Source: Asterella californica
Taxonomy: Eukaryota; Streptophyta; Marchantiopsida; Marchantiales; Aytoniaceae
Assembly: GCA_036924285.1 (NCBI GenBank)
Contig: JAYKYS010000012.1
Coordinates: 7,378,001 to 7,442,000, forward strand
Length of the DNA: 64,000 nt
Direction of reading: 5' to 3'
The notes beneath the pieces were generated by a model, which saw only the letters and a program-made list of their open reading frames with translations, made no database searches and had not been told where the DNA came from. The stretch's first letter is position 1; each line of letters begins with the position of its first letter. Shown here one piece after another: positions 10,601 through 22,985 of this stretch. A program made the position numbers and the translations under genes.

Positions 10601-12949
10601 ATTGATCTTATTTTGGCACCATTGGTTACGCTTTCTCTACCTCTAGACATCAATGGTGCCAAAAAGGTTCAGAGAAGAGAGAGTTCTAGCCATTCAAAAT
10701 TCAGTTTGGATAACATAGACCTCCACTTTTTGGGAGTTTTTGCCGATACTGTTCACGTGAAATGAAATGTCTGGGTAACCCAAACCTATATACAGCTATG
10801 GAGTTTTAATGAAAGTACACCATATGATTGTGCAGATTACTAGTTGATTAATCATAAACAAGACGTCCGTCTTAATTTAGATTACAACTTTCTCGTTGTG
10901 ATAACATGATCTTCTCTTTGACTCATTTCCATAATGCAAGGTTAACCAAGATCACTCTTTGATACTTGTACAATGCGATGATCATTAAGGTTTCCACCAC
11001 GAGTTCAGCATGCATTCACAAGTTCAATAAATTTTATTTTATTTTATTTATTCAGTTCTTTTTGGAAGAGATATCTTGATACACTCCCCTCTTGGTAATG
11101 CGAATATAACTCGTCCTGTAACTTGTCTTCATGAATTTTATGTCAAACATTATATCTTTTTTCTTTCAGAGAGAACAATGTTCTTGTGGAGCTCGTCAAA
11201 ATAACCAAAAAGAGTATCATTGAAATCTCTCTATTCTTGAGAATCTTATTTCTCTAATCCATTTTAAATATTAAAATGATCATATTTTGAAATGATTATA
11301 CAAATAATGTTAATCTAATCTAACTTCACACATAACAACGAAATAACAAAATACTGGATAGAGGCCTTTAGAAAACATGCTAGTAAATATGATGCATCTT
11401 TGATGTAAAACTCAAAAGATCTTGTAAGAACACAAGATTATTTTGAGCTAACAACTAGTAACGAGAGTAAACTTGAGGACTAGATCTTGACAGTGACCAT
11501 CTGAAGATGAAACGTAAATACATCACATAACACATTCAGCTTAGTTGGAATTAGTTACACATAATTTAATGTCATTAAACCATGGTGACCTAGAGCTAGT
11601 CATTCTAAACCTTTTATTATTACATCCATCACGATACAAAATGGTTATCAGATTTTGGGAAATAAGGTGTGTCTAAGCTGAAATCAACTCATTGTATCTG
11701 AAGCCGCAGACAAGATTACGAAGGTATTTTTTGACCACGATCATTTTCTTTCTGTATGTAAGATTGTTGGACCATGTCATGCTAAAAGACACTCTGTTTA
11801 TTTTTTTTCTTCAGCATGATAGAGATCACTCGGGGCAGAAGATCAGACCGTATATAAAGGTCACCGTCTGACGATTCAAGTAATGACGTCTATAGCATTG
11901 GCCATTAAAGAATCTATTCCTCAAGTTTTGACACGCCTTAATGTAACTTCTCAACGTCATAGATCAATGTCTCAGCTTGATGCGATCTTCTTCTTGCATG
12001 TATTTATGATATGATTTGGTGAAGAACAAAATATTTTGAGTTGAACGTTATGGACAATTCTCATGGACAACACTTAGGTAATATGTATATCAAGGCAGCA
12101 ACAAGTGAGACATAAAACATAGAACCTGACAAGTTCGTTGAGAATTTAACACTGATTTTAAACGGAGCATTTCATGAACACGTTAATATTATGACAATAT
12201 GATGTCGATTATATAGAATGATAAACTCAAAAACAACAAATAAAACATGATGCAGTATGAGATTCTTGAAGATAATAAATGCTTATGTCATATGATACAC
12301 CATTATCCACATAAATTTTAATGATGGAATGTGAAGTATCATGAAAACTGATTACAAATATACTTGTATTCTTCAAATGATTGTTAGAATGAATCCCAAT
12401 GACCCTTATGTTATCGAGATTAGAGTCTTCCTGAGAAGAGCAGAAACCTTTGGCTGTGAATCGATCTCTAACAATAAGAAAATTGTGTTGCAAATGCACT
12501 CTCGTACACAAATGCTTTCAGAAACTCAAAACCTCTTATAGATTGTCAATATACATCTTAACTCAAGAAATCTTAACCTCAAGATCTTCAGGTTCAGAGT
12601 CACACACTTTAGACGTCTACACATACACAGAAAAAACTCAGAATGATCCAAGTGCTCTTTCGTACACCAAACATACCCTTTAAGAAATTGATTTTTACTC
12701 AGAAATCACGCTTTGATTATTTTCTGTGAATTGTACACAAGGTCTTAGTGCTCTCAGTCTAATCTCCAGCCTACCTCCGTGCTCTTTTCTTTCTCTCCTT
12801 CCCTAGCTGAATGAATGCAGAATGAGAGCCTCCTCGTTGTATCGTCTCTTATCTCTCTCAGTTAGAGATAACTTTCACTGGTCTCACTTACAAAGGATCG
12901 GATCTTATACATGTAAGTTCTGATAATCAAATGATGCCAGGTGTAGGGT
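10601..12949. other. Unassigned AT-rich stretch
   Basis: No gene, RNA or transposon is recognised. Short frames at 12227-12683 on both strands overlap each other and show no domain, signal peptide or codon pattern that would support them. Confidence 0.5.
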
Positions 12950-13118
12950 ACATATCAAATAATGACGAGACGTAAAGGGATGAGGAACAACCTTTTAGCC
13001 TTAAAGAAGTACTTAAGCTACACAAACAGTGAAAGAGACATATCAAATAATGACGAGACGTAAAGGGATGAGGAACAACCTTTTAGCCTTCAAGAAGTAC
13101 TTAAGCTACACAAACATC
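12950..13118. repeat. 88-bp tandem duplication
   Basis: The block beginning acatatcaaataatgacgag occurs at 12950 and again at 13038. About 81 bp per copy are nearly identical (one visible substitution, cttaaag versus cttcaag), and a gtgaaagag spacer separates them. The near identity implies a recent duplication. Confidence 0.9.
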
Positions 13119-13980
13119 ATGATCTCTTTTGTTAACATGAAGCGTCTAATTGCTGCTTTGCATGACTATCTCTTACAATTCTAACTCCTAATTGAGAGTA
13201 CTTATAGCCACCTTCCAGCTGGAAATCCTAATATTCACAATATTGACCTCCCAATTTTCCTCTACACATTTTTTGATGAAGTGTAACTAAATAACTTTCT
13301 CTCCTACTTTTGTTCTAGACATTTTAACAGCTCACAACGATCACCTTGAAGTTCTCTATGCCATGGCATTGTTATACTTCAAAGTTCTTGTTTTTCTCCT
13401 TCATAAATTACGCTGGTACCCTTGCTTGCCCAAGGGCATAGCTTAACATAAGGTGTTGCTTCGCTAGAACCTAGCTTCTTTTTAACAACAAGAGTTTCAA
13501 CATTGGGTTGATTCTCCTTACGACAACGTACTTACTGATGATCAAGAGGAATAAAATTTGTATTGAGAATAGTCAGAAAACAAAATCAATAAACATTCAA
13601 CCCAACTATGTTAATCACGTCTTCTTTCTTGACAACATCTGCATATGCAAAGAGAGCTTATACTACTACACAAGAGAATTATGTGAAACACAGATCATAA
13701 AGTATTCTCTCCAGTGGTTGTACTTTACACAATGCTAGATTCTCAGATAAAAACCGTAATCTATAAGGTGTTCTTATAAAGTACAACGAGCTAAAGGAAT
13801 ACATTAGATGATGAAAACTGTAGCAACAAATGGATGGGACAAAAGTCTTATTATACTTTTCGGAAGACTGTCAACACATGCAAACGTGATGAGAGCTTGT
13901 CAATGGTGGAAAGAGCCTGCTATAATTCTTTACAAACTGTGATGAATTGAGTCAATTCACGGTGGCATCCTCAAGCAAGC
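13119..13980. other. Unassigned AT-rich stretch
   Basis: No supported gene. A 76-codon plus-strand frame at 13508-13738 has no recognisable domain and typical AT-rich composition, so it is not called. Confidence 0.5.
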
Positions 13981-14225
13981 AGAACTGACCTGGATAGATG
14001 GTGTGTCGATGTGCGGCCCAACGAAAGACGTTTTACATGTTTCTTGGACATGTTCTGCAGCAAATGAGATATGAGAGCAGGTATTCTCTACTCTACACAA
14101 AGCATTCCCCCACATTCTCTTCACCAGTCATAAATTCGAGCAAGCTGTTTTAAGTACTTATATGCCACAAAGACACATTTCAAGGCTCACACATAGTGGA
14201 AAGCATTGTCCATGACATTCGGTGC
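13981..14225 (+). pseudogene. Second LINE zf-RVT remnant
   Basis: The frame at 14012 reads CGPTKDVLHVSWTC followed by SAANEI, a stop, then EQVFSTLHKAFP. This is the pattern seen at the end of plant LINE ORF2 (Cys, His, Trp, Cys, then an EIWEQV-like helix). The stop is TGA where Trp (TGG) is expected. The frame runs on to about 14220 before more stops. It is on the opposite strand from the 9.2-10.6 kb LINE and is more decayed, so it is a separate insertion. Confidence 0.5.
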
Positions 14226-14783
14226 ACGTAGAACAATTGTACATTCATTGGACAACGTCAAGTGAAAACCAAAACACAAGCGCTAATTTGGCACTCTCAT
14301 AATCAGAGCAACAAGAGAAAACCTTCGCAAATCATAAGCTCCATCACTGGACGAAAATGAGATAACTTTCCAAATGCGAACAGCGACATAGCAACTCAGA
14401 TTCAAGAAACGATGGCTCATTAGCACACTCGGCATACAAATGCCAACACCTTACCAAATGGAGCTCTCTCTATCACACCATGAACTCACTTCACACTCGG
14501 CGCAGACAAGGACCATCGTGGACCTCCTTGGTGGCTGATGTGAAGGCCTGGACGTGGCACGTCCAGGCCTTGGCATTTCACTCCTCTCTTTTGGACTTGA
14601 ATTGGACAGTTTGCTATCTGCGGGTGAACTTCACTTGCCCTTCGTCTTTGATCGCTTTTGTGAGGGAGACGGTTCTGTTCTTTCTTGGCGGTTTATGCCT
14701 AAGTAGGAACTTTCTCAAATGTTCCCTCGCGTTCAAAAGGAAAAAATAAACTTTGTGATGAATTATTATGTGTTTCACTTTAG

Positions 14784-14805
14784 ATATATATATATATATA
14801 TATAT
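14784..14805. repeat. AT dinucleotide microsatellite
   Basis: Eleven uninterrupted AT units lie in the sequence. Confidence 0.95.
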
Positions 14806-17800
14806 TCAAGTGAAAAGGAGAGTTGACCTGAAACGAAATGAAGGTTATCAAAACATATATATTTATATTTAACTTTTATTAGATTATTTATCTTTTACTG
14901 GTAAGGTCGAGCGATTTCAAATTATCACATGGGCCTCTCAATTAGTGTCCAATCTTATATATTAATTAAGTTTCAATGTAATTTTAAAGTTAATCCTTGT
15001 TAAACAGCTGTGACCTCGAGGGGTCGCGTTTAGTGTATCCTTGTGCCTTAGAGCAAGGTCAAGAAATTCCACATTACCACGTCTTCTTGAGCACGTAGTC
15101 ACGCCGAGAAAGTTAGAGAGGAGGAGCAATAATACAATTTGCTATACAATTTGTTCCTGCGAAAGAAGCACGTCAAAGAAACTTCCAGTCTTCTGCCCAG
15201 TCTCTCCCCTCTCCCTATTGGGCTTTCTTTCGTAAAGGCCACAAAGATTGAGAAAATGTGCCAAAGTCGCTATCGAACGTAAAACTGTTTACATCTGCAA
15301 TGAGAACACAAAGTATCTCAGTCACATTGTGCCAGCTTCTGCTCAGTGAAGTTTGAATTCTGAGAGCCCGGAATTCTCAACGTAGGTTCACTCGACAGCC
15401 AGTTACATTATTTCAGGTCTGCACTGCATTTAGCTACTTCCTGCAAGTATGTACGTATGTTCACTTGGCACTCTGTGTATGCCAGTGTTTGGCCTCCACT
15501 CATATATAGAGCAGCATCCACCAGTTTCGTCTTTAGTCCCAGTGATAGTGTTAACCACCTTGAAGTGGGAAATTAGGGTACTACGGTTTTTAACTCTAGG
15601 TTCTGGCAGGAGAAGTATGTTCCCTCATCAGTCATCAGTAACGACTGTGCATGAGAGATTACCTACAGTAGTTGATGGCTGCCAACAGCTACCAAGGTTT
15701 ATTGCTATGCATTCGCTAACTTTCGATTCGGCAGGGGGACAAGAGAATACATAAATGATCGTTTTTCTACTATGACTTAACATGCATCTTCAGTAATTAC
15801 TCCCATGTCCGTCACGATGTTCACTTTCTCTGCTGTAGCAAATACATAATCTCGCAATTTTACTGCGCAGCACCTTGTTATCTAGAGCTCGGTTTGGATC
15901 TATAGTCTCTTCATAGATCCTGATCGTGAGTGTGTAAGCGTCTTGTAGCATGCTCAAGGGTTTATGATCGAAAGGTTTCCATGCAGGAAGCTATCCTGCC
16001 TGCCTAGACTCACGATTGTCCTGCAGTCCGCAGCCGTCCCAGTGATGGTCGTCAGTCCTCCTCGTCTGCATGTTGTTCAGGTTTGCCAGTTCTTTCTACT
16101 CGTAACTTCAGAAGTAACGCCTCATGCAGCCTGTGAACGTGGTGTCCGGACAGGCCCAACTGCAAAAAGCTCCTACATGCTACGGTGGACAGTTATAACA
16201 CATCCAGCCCTCCACATGCAGCGTCTCCTCCCGTTACACTGCAAACTCCGTCTGGCGAGTTCCTTGTGTGTCCCATCGCTGTCAACTTTTCCCACCGGCG
16301 GAAGAGTGTCCTCTGTCAGCGTCGATCTTATTTCCCGTTGGAGCCGAGCACCACCAGCTGAGGTATCCATACTTCGGAAGCTTTTATGTTTTCCTCGTCA
16401 GGCCTTCTAGGTGGGAGTTTGCCCACGCAAAGGAACCATTTCTTCCAAAGAAATCGACACTCTCGACTGTTAGCTCTATATAAAGATGTGATTTCGGGAA
16501 CTCAGAAGTGCACTTGACCGATTGTCCAGGAATCAGGCCCTCAGAAATCTATACTCCAGACACTTTACGATATTACCTTGCCCGACAGGCTGCATGTTGG
16601 AGAAATTTGAAGATTCTTGAGGGAAACAGAGTTTCGTCGCGAACATCTTATCTCACTGATTGAAGCTGTCCTTAAAGTATGAGAACGCCATCGAGAAGCG
16701 TTCGCACAACTTGGCTCTTTACCTAGTTCGAGTACGGTAGCCTGGTGATCCCTCACTGTATCTCGTATCTACCAGGGGCACATCCTCTTGGTTTCTGCGC
16801 TCAAACTGGCTCAGACGTGAAAACATGAAAAGATACATCTACCTGCCGTTTATAATAGACATATCTGCCAGTTGCAGCCTACGGTCACAGCGTACCCTCT
16901 TTAGTCAACAGCAACAACCAGACAACAAGAGTATATTATTTAAACCCAAGGTTTGCAGTACATGACCTCCAAGCTCTAAGCGTTAGTCGCTGAAAGCAAC
17001 TGAAGACATGAGTTCTATCAGTATAAATACCACTGATATTCTACCCTACCTAAGAAGAATACCAGCTGACCCTGGTTGCAAGGCTAGAAACACCATTCCA
17101 GCATTGACAACTCGGAGACACCATACCATTAACATAAAGGAAAAATACGTATGTGGCCCAAACAGCACCGGCATTGTTTGGTCACTTTACCCCACTTTTG
17201 ACAATGTAGTCTCTCCGAGTCACAGTAGAACCCTCAGGCTTTCCGACTGTATCACATTTCTCAGAGGATAAACCTAAAGAAAATATAATCCAGGAGGTGA
17301 TACCATTAAAATCTTCAAAAGTTTCTACACATGAGGGGTTTCTATTCTTGTCTGCAACGTTCAACCAAACTTTCAAAGAAAAGTTTAAGCCTAGGCCAAT
17401 GCCACAATATCCTGGTAAGGATTTCGCCGCCAAGTTTTGAGTAGCCAGGTCCGCACGTAGACGTTACAGTCAACATTTAGTTCCTGGATGAATCTAAACG
17501 CCAACTCCTCCTGTAGTGTATAGTCTCTCTTAGCTCTAAACATTAGAACTCAAGATTAGTAATTGAACTTTGCCTGAATGCAATTCAAGAGGGTTGTCCA
17601 TACCGCTACCTTCGGTAAAATTAGAAATCAACTCGTTTCCTCCGCAAGCATTTTGACGAACACACTTATACTGAAACTAGAGATTGAAGCGCTGCTACTC
17701 TTGCCTTCTCAAAACATCTCAAGCCATTCAGGCCTTCATTCACTCTTCACTCTTCTGAAATTGAGTAGAAACGAAGCCTGTTTTGTAAACTAAACTACTC

Positions 17801-18069
17801 ACGCTTCACGGAAGTTATCCCAGTCAAGTCATAGCTTACACTCCTTCAATTCAGGACTACTAACTGGAAAGAGCATCTGATCTAGCTGACTCAACGACTA
17901 GTTTTTACAGTCTTCTTGGACTCTATGATGCTGAATGAAGGATCCAATTCACATGACATGAGAAGGAGATAGACATAAAGTCTTGCACAGCTGCTTTGAA
18001 GCCCAAAAACTGGTGGTCATCATGACTGACGCCAGACGCGTAAAAATAAAGATACATTTAATTACAAGC
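14806..18069. other. Unassigned stretch, more balanced base composition
   Basis: Composition here is less AT-rich than in 8-14 kb, and frames of 60-150 codons occur on both strands (for example 15964-16410 plus and 16173-16370 minus, overlapping). None shows a domain I recognise. This could hold exons or the 3' untranslated part of the DUF26 gene, or old degraded repeats. I see no tRNA or simple repeat. Confidence 0.4.
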
Positions 18070-18726
18070 TCATATATTATCAGGAAACAATGTATATAGT
18101 ACAGATCGACCAAACTCCAGAAGTGGATTCCACTTCCACGTGAGTGTGACTTTCAAACTAAATGAAGAGTAAGTGACCTTAGCCGGAGAAGCAACCTTCA
18201 GCCAGTAATCCAGATGACACCAGGTGGTATCTTCTCCCCATGGAGTGTCGGGCTCATAGATATATCCAAACCTCATAGCCAAAGCATTATGGCAGCGTCT
18301 GTTTTGTGATGGCATGCCCCTTGACACCTCGTCCACGATGTGCTGAAGACATTTCTGACATCCCAAGCCTGGAACTCCCTCGGCTCCAAGAGGTACATCG
18401 CAAAGGTATTTCATGCCAACCTGTAGACTCTTACTAGCATTGTAACGATACTGAGCTACCCCATAGATTTCATAATCGGGACCAGGAACATTCTCCAGCA
18501 TGTTGTACAGAAGCTTCTCAGCTTCGACATTCTCACCATAGGTAGATTCCACGCAGCATACACTGTCCTGCAATGGCCTCATCTCACAACCTGACTCCAG
18601 CTCACTGGAGGAAGGGCCTCGTGATATGTCCATAAATCCTGATGTTTCTGCATTTATGCATATCACCATACACAGCACAAAGAAAGCTGTGCATTTAATG
18701 TTGATACGCTCTTGAAGAATCGACAT
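18070..18726 (-). CDS. Secreted single-domain DUF26 (Gnk2-homologous) protein
   Basis: An uninterrupted 218-residue frame. Residues 1-26 look like a signal peptide: MSILQERINIK, a hydrophobic stretch FFVLCMVICI, and likely cleavage near INA. Residues about 45-165 fit the DUF26/stress-antifungal fold: Cys47, Cys57-Cys58, then Cys109-X13-Cys123-X2-Cys126, Cys145, and the strand ALAMRFGYIYEP that ends this domain. In most relatives the spacing is C-X8-C-X2-C, so the first loop here is longer. There is a possible N-glycosylation site at Asn96 (NAS). Family members are apoplastic; some bind mannose and inhibit fungi (ginkbilobin-2), others form receptor ectodomains. No transmembrane or kinase segment follows, so this is a secreted CRRSP-type protein. 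On the minus strand ttgcag|gagtg, about 27 bases before the ATG, could be a 3' splice site in the leader. It is the only clean protein gene in the window. Confidence 0.75.
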   Translation of the reverse strand: MSILQERINIKCTAFFVLCMVICINAETSGFMDISRGPSSSELESGCEMRPLQDSVCCVESTYGENVEAEKLLYNMLENVPGPDYEIYGVAQYRYNASKSLQVGMKYLCDVPLGAEGVPGLGCQKCLQHIVDEVSRGMPSQNRRCHNALAMRFGYIYEPDTPWGEDTTWCHLDYWLKVASPAKVTYSSFSLKVTLTWKWNPLLEFGRSVLYTLFPDNI

Positions 18727-20600
18727 TGTCTGGACCCCTTTGTCACTCCTGCAATTTCCAAATCAATGATGCACGTACGTAGCTTTAACACAAGTGTTGT
18801 GGAATTAAACTTAGGGTTACACAAAATGACTCCGTTCAATTAGAAGTACGATGAAGTTATTCTATTCACAAGAAGGTCAGTCGATAATCCGTTGAAGGCC
18901 AGAATTATCTCCCCCACTCTGTAACGGTATTGATCGATAACATTCTATATAACATGTTCTGATCCTACATCTATACCTAAATTCTGGACTCAGTTCAACA
19001 AACCAACACAATTCAACAGATCTCATAACAGTTTCTAGACACAAAGACTCCTTTGACAATTATCCATGATCAATGTCATATATATACGCTTCCAAACACA
19101 AGCATTCACTTACTCCGCAGCCACCGGGCCGGGAGCTGTTGGCGGATCTTGTCACGAGATGAAGCGCATCAACTGGAGGGGCACATCTCACACAGAAAGA
19201 AAGACATCAGATAGGATTCTATGTATTGAACCTCAAACCAAACCACAGGAAAAGGTACGAGAATCAATGCCCCAACTGAAGACTTCTGTGCCTTCAGTAG
19301 CGACAAGTACAACGGGTCAACGGCAACATCTCACTGAACCTGATTGTAGCTACACGGCTCCACGCTGCTACTGTATTCACCTCAAAGAATTGAACTTTTG
19401 ACAACAACAATCTGCATTTTCCCTAGAAGGAAAACTCAAAGAGAAGGCACCCATTTCACCTCTCCTCAGCACGTGGACTCGACAAGCTCACGGGTGTAGT
19501 CATTCGGCGCAATCTCCGCAATCGGCATGCTAAACCAAATGCGACGTGCATCATGCTCTATTACCCGTGTGTTCGGTTCCCCATGATCTAAGTCCACCCA
19601 CTCCAGCGAGCTCGAATCGACGCCATCCCCTCTGTTTGGGTACCATATCCACATGCTCGAGTGCTCTGATCTCCGGAATGTATACCCCCGGGCCCATCGG
19701 CCGCTCAGTGTCCTAAGATCCTCACATTCCTAGGCCGAACTTGCATATCTTCATCTCTCCAATTCACGCTCCATCATGGAGAGGCTTGGCAAAAAACCCG
19801 TGTGGCATAAGATTACAAACTTATGTCATCTCGGAGACGGTAAAACCGCCTCAGGGCTCAAAAACTCCCAACGTTTCAAGTAGTCATCCCACCTCCACGG
19901 GCTCCACATCTCCCTGAAACGGATATTCAACTCACCTTCCTTCCATTTTCAGATGTAAATATCCGTCTTCGACCGGCCCATGGCATAATCTGCGCACACT
20001 TCAGGTAAAGTATCAACGCGCTGAACCCGTTTCCACCTTGCTCTTGCTGCCATGTCGGAGAGAGACTGTGCACGCACGACTTGTTTTGCGTGAGGCTTGA
20101 GGACGTGCGGACAACAGACCCGGTGCTGCCGCGTCTCGTACTCGCGAACGCAGCGCACGAATCCATGTCGTGCCGCGGACGTGAGGAAATCAGATGCAGA
20201 TCAACAGATCCATCCATGGATGATGCTGGTTTCTACTCAACCCAAAGTTGGATTGTTACAATTCTAGTCACTACTTTCTTGGATTCCAAGTGTCAATCGT
20301 GCTTACCACACAGTGCAGTGCGAGGAGACCCGCTTGGGCGGAACCGTTAAAGCACAAGCATGACTCCTGCTAATGGCTCCTGTTCACCCGGAATCTTTCT
20401 TTTACCAGTTCGCACAGCGAGCGCAGAAAGTTTTCCACTGTCAAAAAGCTCATCATCGGTACTGAAATCTGACAAGTGAGAATTGATCTGAAAACTCTGA
20501 AGGAGCTTTATTCGGTGGTTTATTGCGAGTTATATGTAGATTGCGAAAACCGAAAGGGAAGGGGAATTTTTTCTTTGTGTAATGTATTTGGTCGGTTAAA
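18727..20600. other. Upstream region of DUF26 gene and unassigned DNA
   Basis: This includes the presumed promoter and leader of the DUF26 gene (18727 upward). Frames at 19066-19401 and 19927-20350 have no recognised domain and overlap on opposite strands. I see no repeat family from elsewhere in the window. Confidence 0.4.
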
Positions 20601-20880
20601 GGGTTAAAGGGTATAAAAGCAAAAAAAGGAATATTCCCTTTTCTCCCCGTTTACTCGAGGTTAGAGAGAAGGTACTGTTTCGTTCAAAAAAATCATCAAA
20701 ATTTCATTTTATTATTTCTCAGTGGATGCTCAGTAATTAAAATGTGAACTACATAGTGTCAAGTTTTGGATGAGCTCTGTTTTAAGTCTTAAACCTCAAG
20801 TATGGGTATAAAAGTATGAAAAGGGAATATTCCTTTTTTCTCACAGTGTACTTTGAGTCTAAAGAAAAGATGCTCTTCAC
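20601..20880. repeat. Duplicated module with TATA-like boxes
   Basis: Two related blocks of about 75 bp occur, near 20605-20680 and 20801-20876. Each carries gggtataaaag, then a ggaatattcc palindrome followed by a T/C-rich run, then gttagagag- or gtctaaag-like sequence. The spacing is about 196 bp. The TATAAAAG words could be core promoters, but no gene start follows closely. Confidence 0.5.
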
Positions 20881-21724
20881 CTCCAAGAAACCCTGAAATC
20901 TTCATATTAACATTGCTTAGAAAGTACTAAGTTGTTTGTTATGAGATCAAGCACAAATTGTAAAGGTAGTGAAGAGCTTTAATTTGATTCTTACTTTAGC
21001 AGATTCTGTGTTGGGATGATAACCATTTTATGAGTAACTGTCAAATTTCTTAGTTCTCAGAAAGAAAACTCGCAGAATGGGATCTATTGCGTTTCAAGAG
21101 CACTTGTAGGTATATTTGAGATTTAACATACCATGCGTGTAATCCTTCCTCTTTGCTTTTATAATGAAGTGATTCAACCATGTGAGGTAGGACAAAGATG
21201 CAATAGAGAGTGTCAAAGTTAATATTTTTTCTAAATGATCCCTCATCCGTAAGTTTGAATCTTCTCCAGCTTTGCGGATGATAATTATGACATCTTTTTC
21301 ACAACAAAAAAATTTGAATCTTGGGACAGTCCTACCATCCTTTTAGGCAGAACAAGCGTCCCATGTCACACAACAATTTATAGAACTCACATAGTGCAAA
21401 TTAGAAGTTTTCCGCTGCATCATTTTCTTCAATTTTGATATTTCTAAAACTGTCGCTGCACTATTTTTGCTAATTCGACGTGCGTGGTATGACGTTCAGC
21501 GGTGTTCTGACCAGACTGATTTTGCCCATAGAGTTCTCTAACTTTACTATGCTATGTAAATGGCGGCACTAGAGCTAATTTTCTTTGACTTGAGCATGTT
21601 ATAGTTTAAAAGCTTCGTGCATTAGTGTTTGAAAACATCAAGTTTCTTGGGAGTTTATGAGTGAACATGTAACGTTTGTCAGAAAGAAAGAGTTTACTCC
21701 AAGACGTGAAGTACATAGACAAGA
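20881..21724. other. Unassigned AT-rich stretch
   Basis: No gene recognised; leads into the Harbinger remnant. Confidence 0.5.
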
Positions 21725-22985
21725 GAGAAGCTATGGAAGAGTCAAGTGAAGAATTTGATCCATTCTTTAGAATCCTCAGATATTGACAATGATTGTTCTA
21801 AAGGTCTGAGCTCAAACGATGACGATACTATGAACTTGTATCTGGTATTGAAAGGCTCTCGATATTTAGACAGATCGTCTCTCATTACAAAAAGTAAGGA
21901 CTTTGTGGAAAATTACTTTTCATATCTCTCCCAGTCTTTTTTCACACAACTAACGCATTTGGACATATGTTCTTTTTTATGTCTCTTGGGTCTCATAGAA
22001 GATCATCCGATCTTCTCCAACAATGTAAAGATGAAGCAAGTCTTGGTTAGTGTACAACTCGCTGTAACTTTAGAAAGAATGGGACACAATGAGAATGATG
22101 CATGACTTAGTTACTCATTGTTCTTATGAGGAATATGGCATGGCGGTATGATGAATGAAGACATGGGTTTACGATCATAAGGCACTGGAGGCTAGATTAC
22201 TGAACCAAATCAAGTGACCTTCTCGTGTAGAAAGAGCACAGATAGCTCAAGTATTTGCTGAGAAGGTATTTCTTGGTTGTGTGGGTTTTGTGGATGGTAC
22301 TTTGTTACCTCTGACTAAGAGGTCCTGTTATGATGGAGAAATGTATTCCAACCGAAAGTTCAACTATTCACTGAATGTACAAGTTATCTGCGACCATCGT
22401 AAGAGGATTATCTTCTTTTTCTCAGGAATGCCTAGTTCCTGCCAAGATCTCAGGTGTCTCCATCGCTCTATTTGTGGAGGTACTTGGAATCATCAAACAA
22501 TATGTTTGAAGATCATCAATATTTACTTGGAGATTCAGGTTATTCTCCTCTTCTTCATCTTATTCCTTCATTTAAGATGTCATCTCGCGATAAAGAAAAG
22601 AAGGACTTCAACACTTGTGCAGCTCATGCTTAGGTAGCTAATGAGCATTGTATTGGTATTTTGAAATCTTGATGGCATTCTCTAAAGCAGTTAAGAACTC
22701 AGTTGAAGCACATATTGGTATTTTGGAATCCTGATGGCATTCTCTAAAGCAGTTAAGAACTCAGTTGAAGCACAAAGGTGAGAATAAGTTTCTTGTACGC
22801 TGGATAGGCTGTTGTGCTATGTTGCATAACTTCCTCATCAACAGCTATGATGATTGGACTGATGCAGATGGAGAAGTAGCATATGATAGAGATAGAGAGA
22901 GAAAGTATGTTGAACACGAGATGCATTTGAATCATTTGGAACTGCTCAACAGAATAGAGTGGTTAACTTATGTTGGAGATTAATC
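21725..22985 (+). pseudogene. PIF/Harbinger-type transposase (DDE_Tnp_4), broken
   Basis: Three frames together cover a HARBI1-like nuclease. 21746-22105 gives an N-terminal helical part. 22281 onward gives GFVDGTLLPL (first catalytic Asp), SNRKFNYSLNVQVICDHR and GMPSSCQDLR. A shifted frame from about 22526 gives GDSGYSPLLHLIPSF (second Asp) and NEHCIGILK (Glu region), with stops. 22765-22983 gives CCAMLHNFLI and an acidic tail. In active elements this nuclease excises and inserts the DNA transposon, with a Myb-like partner protein. Frameshifts, stops and a 62-bp tandem duplication inside the Glu region show it is dead. No terminal inverted repeats or Myb-like partner were identified. Confidence 0.75.
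22651..22774. repeat. 62-bp tandem duplication inside the transposase remnant
   Basis: The block tattggtattttgaaatc...gttgaagcaca occurs at 22651 and again at 22713 with few differences. It repeats the segment that encodes the helix after the catalytic Glu. Confidence 0.9.

Noticed and set aside
12950..13118. CRISPR-like repeat
   Set aside because: Only two tandem units with no spacers, in a eukaryotic context.
15964..16410. 148-codon plus-strand frame
   Set aside because: No domain; overlaps a similar-quality frame on the other strand; not enough to call a gene.
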